A DNA stretch of 34,251 bases from Agrobacterium tumefaciens (GTDB lineage Bacteria; Pseudomonadota; Alphaproteobacteria; Rhizobiales; Rhizobiaceae): NCBI RefSeq assembly GCF_009649785.1, contig NZ_WJOK01000040.1:1-34251 (forward strand). Direction: 5' to 3'. Below are positions 32,126-34,251 of this stretch, in pieces. The notes beneath the pieces are model-generated. The model made no database searches, was not told the origin of the DNA, and saw only the letters and a list, made by a program, of their open reading frames with translations. A program made the position numbers and the translations under genes. Numbering within the stretch: position 1 is the stretch's first letter; each line of letters begins with the position of its first letter.

Positions 32126-32377
32126 ATGAAATCAGTTCTCATTATCGCCGCTGTACTTGGTTTTTCCGCCAGTGCAGCGTTGGCGGAGTGCGCAGGTCAT
32201 GAAAAGATCAACGCTTCCGTTCCTGCTGTCGACCGTGAATTCAAAACTGCAAGCATCGTTCCGCCGACGGATCCGGTGGACAAGCCCATCGTCATACTGA
32301 AAAAGACCGATCGCCTTCCGGCGGCAACGGTTGCGACGACTGGCGAACCCGAAGCCGCAATGCAACGCATGCAATAA
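32126..32377 (+). CDS. Small secreted protein of unknown function
   Basis: This 83-residue protein has a clear signal peptide, MKSVLIIAAVLGFSASAALA, with cleavage before ECAGHEK. The mature part is about 63 residues, contains one Cys, is Pro/Thr/Ala-rich (VPPTDPVDKPIVILKK) and has no recognised domain. Similar short secreted proteins are common in Agrobacterium and Rhizobium. The start is supported by AGGGAGAATGAC. A terminator follows closely, so it is monocistronic. Confidence 0.75.
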   Translation: MKSVLIIAAVLGFSASAALAECAGHEKINASVPAVDREFKTASIVPPTDPVDKPIVILKKTDRLPAATVATTGEPEAAMQRMQ

Positions 32378-32409
32378 GACAAGACAATGATCGTTTCATT
32401 CTGAAAATC

Positions 32410-32446
32410 CCGTGTGTGAGGTAATCCGCACGGGGTTTGCTTTTTG
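32410..32446 (+). terminator. Rho-independent terminator of the small secreted protein gene
   Basis: CCCGTGTG and CGCACGGG pair around TGAGGTAATC with one wobble. The tail GTTTGCTTTTT is T-rich, and the hairpin begins about 33 bases after the stop codon. Confidence 0.8.
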
Positions 32447-32450
32447 CCAT

Positions 32451-32639
32451 CTAGCTGTCGAGTTTCAGCGACAATTGCTTCGGGCCTTCATTCTTTTTCA
32501 GCACGTAGAGTGGCCGGGCGATGATGACTTCCGTTCGCCGCTGCAATTCCCGTCGTCTCTCGAGCGCGCGCTCGCGCATATCGCGGGAGCGAGCGACCAC
32601 GGACAGGGCATTTTCTATGGTTGCGTCTGCTGCGTTCAT
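32451..32639 (-). CDS. Small basic protein of 62 residues under a LexA-type box
   Basis: The product runs MNAADATIENALSVVARSRD, then a highly charged helix with MRERALERRRELQRRTEVII, and ends ARPLYVLKKNEGPKQLSLKL plus two residues. It has no signal peptide or membrane helix and no domain I recognise. The start is well supported by TGGAGGT before the ATG. The promoter region holds GTTC-ACTTTAT-GTTC (32656-32670), the alphaproteobacterial LexA operator, overlapping the -10 position set by TTGACA at 32688-32693 (minus strand). It is therefore probably induced by DNA damage. Its role is unknown; unlike the known Caulobacter SOS division inhibitors it lacks a membrane segment. Confidence 0.68.
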   Translation of the reverse strand: MNAADATIENALSVVARSRDMRERALERRRELQRRTEVIIARPLYVLKKNEGPKQLSLKLDS

Positions 32640-32655
32640 CGCTGACCTCCATAAT

Positions 32656-32670
32656 GTTCACTTTATGTTC
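32656..32670 (-). promoter_or_regulatory. LexA (SOS) box
   Basis: GTTC-ACTTTAT-GTTC exactly fits the GTTC-N7-GTTC direct repeat recognised by alphaproteobacterial LexA. It is 17 bases from the start codon of the 62-residue gene. TTGACA at 32688-32693 on the minus strand puts the -10 region inside the box with a 17-18 base spacer, so bound LexA would block the promoter. Confidence 0.7.
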
Positions 32671-32935
32671 TCATTATCGGTCGCTTATGTCAACACTGTG
32701 GCAGCGATACTTAAAGGGCAGCTGAAATGCCCTGGAGATGGTCTGTGACGGGGACGCTACCGGATGCATGGAGGGGGCAGGGCTTTGCCTGGAGCGTTTT
32801 CTCCCCTCGCGCTTGCGACGGAGCATCGAAGGCCCGTGCGGGCGCGACGGGGGATACTCCGGCCTGCTCAATCAATTTTCGGGATGCTTTGGCAATCATG
32901 CCGGGTGCTGATCAGCTCCGGCGGGCGGGAGGCTG

Positions 32936-33160
32936 TCAGGACAGGGGGCGTTGATCGGGTACGGTGAGGCCTGGAAGCAGGTCACTCAGATGTTCACTGG
33001 CGAGCGCGACGATGGCAAGCGCGGCCTGCTGGCGGTTCCAGCCAGCGTCTTCCGCTTTTTCGATCAGCCCTTGAATGGAGGGCTCCAGCGCGAACTGGCA
33101 CTCGGCCTGATAGTCCATGGTATCGATAGAAAGCGATGGAGAATTAATTGCGGCCCGCAT
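32936..33160 (-). CDS. Small conserved-looking protein of 74 residues, unknown
   Basis: The product begins MRAAINSPSLSIDTMDYQAE and continues with a predicted helical body (CQFALEPSIQGLIEKAEDAG, then WNRQQAALAIVALASEHLSD). No signal peptide, membrane segment or known motif is present. The body is compact and amphipathic with conserved-looking Trp and acidic residues, as in small regulatory or adaptor proteins. ATG 33160 is preferred over ATG 33226 because CAGGGAGACC lies just upstream of it. The upstream region contains the interrupted palindrome GGGCAGGCCC near 33245-33254. Function unknown. Confidence 0.62.
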   Translation of the reverse strand: MRAAINSPSLSIDTMDYQAECQFALEPSIQGLIEKAEDAGWNRQQAALAIVALASEHLSDLLPGLTVPDQRPLS

Positions 33161-33355
33161 CGTTTGGTCTCCCTGTTTTCCGCCATGCACGTCGTTAAGC
33201 GACGCGCAAATCGGAAACATGCACATTCAGAGGCCTATGATATCGGGCAGGCCCGTATATCAATGGCAGCGAATCCCCCAGCAGGCGGGACGTTAACGGC
33301 AAGTCTCGATGGCTGTCAACGAACGTCCGGTAGCGACGGCGCCGTCTTACCTATT

Positions 33356-33613
33356 TCAGAGCCTTCCGTTCCGGAAAGGTTTTCGTCTCCAGACCAGCAA
33401 TGCCATGACATAAAGCGCAAAAAGCACGAACCATGTGACGGGCAGCACCATGAAAAGCGCCGCATAGGCACAACTTCCCTCGAAACAGGAACCGAGAAAT
33501 CCGGACCCGGCAAGCGTACCCGACAATAGAAACGCACATACGCCGCTTCCGACTGCGCCGAGGGCGAAAAGCAATATGTTGACGATCAATCTCATCACGC
33601 CAATCATAGGCAT
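33356..33613 (-). CDS. Small integral membrane protein, unknown
   Basis: This product of 85 residues (79 if it starts at ATG 33595, MRLIVNILLF) has two strongly hydrophobic segments: IVNILLFALGAVGSGVCAFL and, after a short polar loop with two Cys (SCFEGSCAYA), LFMVLPVTWFVLFALYVMAL. It ends in a positively charged VWRRKPFRNGRL, which should stay in the cytoplasm. No family recognised. Neither start has a strong ribosome binding site. The membrane-protein-like composition in this frame only is the main support. Confidence 0.55.
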   Translation of the reverse strand: MPMIGVMRLIVNILLFALGAVGSGVCAFLLSGTLAGSGFLGSCFEGSCAYAALFMVLPVTWFVLFALYVMALLVWRRKPFRNGRL

Positions 33614-33683
33614 GATTAAGACCGCTTTGCGGAGCGGGTGGCACAGCCGCGCTGATATTTCGTCGTTTCAGTAGCTGTGTTGC

Positions 33684-33716
33684 AAAACCGGCGTTGCCGG
33701 AGCGGCTGGTTTTTTT
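33684..33716 (-). terminator. Probable terminator of the small periplasmic protein gene
   Basis: On the minus strand CCGGC-AAC-GCCGG is followed by TTTT. On the plus strand AAACCGGC...GCTGGTTT is followed by a run of T residues, so the structure could stop transcription in both directions. It lies about 60 bases after the stop at 33777. Confidence 0.6.
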
Positions 33717-33776
33717 GAAGGCCGCTTGTTGGTGCAGGCCCCGCCATGATCGGGCAGGGCCGTTATTGCCGGATTC

Positions 33777-34109
33777 TTACTCGGTGATGGTATACTCGCC
33801 GAGTTCGCACAGGTTCTGCGTATCCTCGAGGTCTTCCAGCTCATCGCCCTGGAATTCGAAACGCATGTCGTATTTGCACACGCGGCGGCCATCGGCGATG
33901 GTGATCTCCATCGTTTCGCCCGGACCAAGCGCCTTCTTTCCGAACACGTCGTCTTCCCAGTCATCGACGCCGACCGGCGAGGTGTAGAAGGCATTGAGAA
34001 CGGAGTTCGTTCCGTTCTTCAGCGAAAAGACGAGGTCGTCCGCCTGCGCTGCACCCGCAACCGTCAACGTAGCCCCGAAAAATACCGCCGTTACCCATTT
34101 TGATGTCAT
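33777..34109 (-). CDS. Small periplasmic protein of unknown function
   Basis: This 110-residue protein has a signal peptide (MTSKWVTAVFFGATLTVAGA, cleavage near AQA-DDL). The mature domain is acidic, with LVFSLKNGTNSVLNAFYTSP, VGVDDWEDDVFGKKALGPGE and an ADGRRVCKYDMRFEFQGDEL strand region, and two Cys that may form a disulfide. Such short secreted proteins are widespread in alphaproteobacteria, but I know of no established role. ATG 34109 follows AAAGGGGGATATC, a strong site, and is preferred to ATG 34151. It is read leftwards from the window's right end. Confidence 0.8.
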   Translation of the reverse strand: MTSKWVTAVFFGATLTVAGAAQADDLVFSLKNGTNSVLNAFYTSPVGVDDWEDDVFGKKALGPGETMEITIADGRRVCKYDMRFEFQGDELEDLEDTQNLCELGEYTITE

Positions 34110-34251
34110 GATATCCCCCTTTTGCGCCATCGTTCTGGCTGGGCAATGCATACAACCAAACCAGTGGCTTGCAATGCAAACTGCGGGTTTTGGTTAAATT
34201 GCGAAGGGTTCGTTATGGGTAACTTTTCGAGATATCCAGTCTATTTTAAAT

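Noticed and set aside
1..34251. CRISPR arrays, transposases, phage genes or attachment sites
   Set aside because: I saw no spaced direct-repeat arrays, transposase or integrase motifs, or tRNA 3'-end duplications. The tRNA-Leu is followed by tig without a visible integrated element.

Overview
This window looks like chromosomal DNA of an alphaproteobacterium of the Rhizobiaceae, most likely Agrobacterium or a close relative. Pointers are the moderately high GC, the ABC lipid-transport genes with a STAS-fused permease, the paired DUF1127 genes, a bluB gene behind a cobalamin riboswitch, a malic enzyme with a phosphotransacetylase-like tail, and two copies of an 85-bp palindromic repeat resembling rhizobial RIME elements. 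This assignment rests on recognition only; no database was searched.

Layout. 1-2.7 kb: a three-gene TadE/TadG-like pilus cassette, visibly more AT-rich than its surroundings. 2.7-4.2 kb: trmFO (minus). 4.4-5.3 kb: two DUF1127 genes, each with its own terminator. 5.9-7.8 kb: tRNA-Leu(UAG) and tig. 7.8-10.6 kb: a nitrilase-fold protein that seems to lack catalytic residues, a divergent P-loop kinase, and a secreted, possibly outer-membrane protein. 10.8-15.3 kb, all minus: sthA, a DUF1003 membrane protein, and an LTA-synthase-like phosphoglycerol transferase. 15.5-19.9 kb: nadE, a VOC protein, a TolB-like beta-propeller protein and riboswitch-controlled bluB. 20-23.5 kb, minus: a DUF2865 protein and maeB. 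23.7-29.9 kb: a PlcP/LpxH-like metallophosphoesterase, a dipeptide epimerase, and the mlaE-mlaF-mlaD-lipoprotein operon. 30-34.2 kb: an alpha/beta hydrolase, a PACE transporter and a run of small, mostly uncharacterised genes.

How the genes fit together. Most of the window is housekeeping: protein folding, tRNA modification, NAD(P) and C4 metabolism, cofactors. A second theme is the envelope: Mla lipid transport, a metallophosphoesterase that may be a phospholipase C of phosphate-starvation lipid remodelling, and an LTA-synthase-like enzyme whose divergent promoter region carries a near-perfect PHO box.

The most interesting signals are regulatory sites tied to poorly known genes. They are an alphaproteobacterial LexA box (GTTC-N7-GTTC) over the promoter of a 62-residue protein, the PHO box at 15368-15385, a tandem GTTCATCT repeat upstream of the secreted protein, and the TadG-like protein with an apparent carbohydrate-binding-like C-terminal domain.
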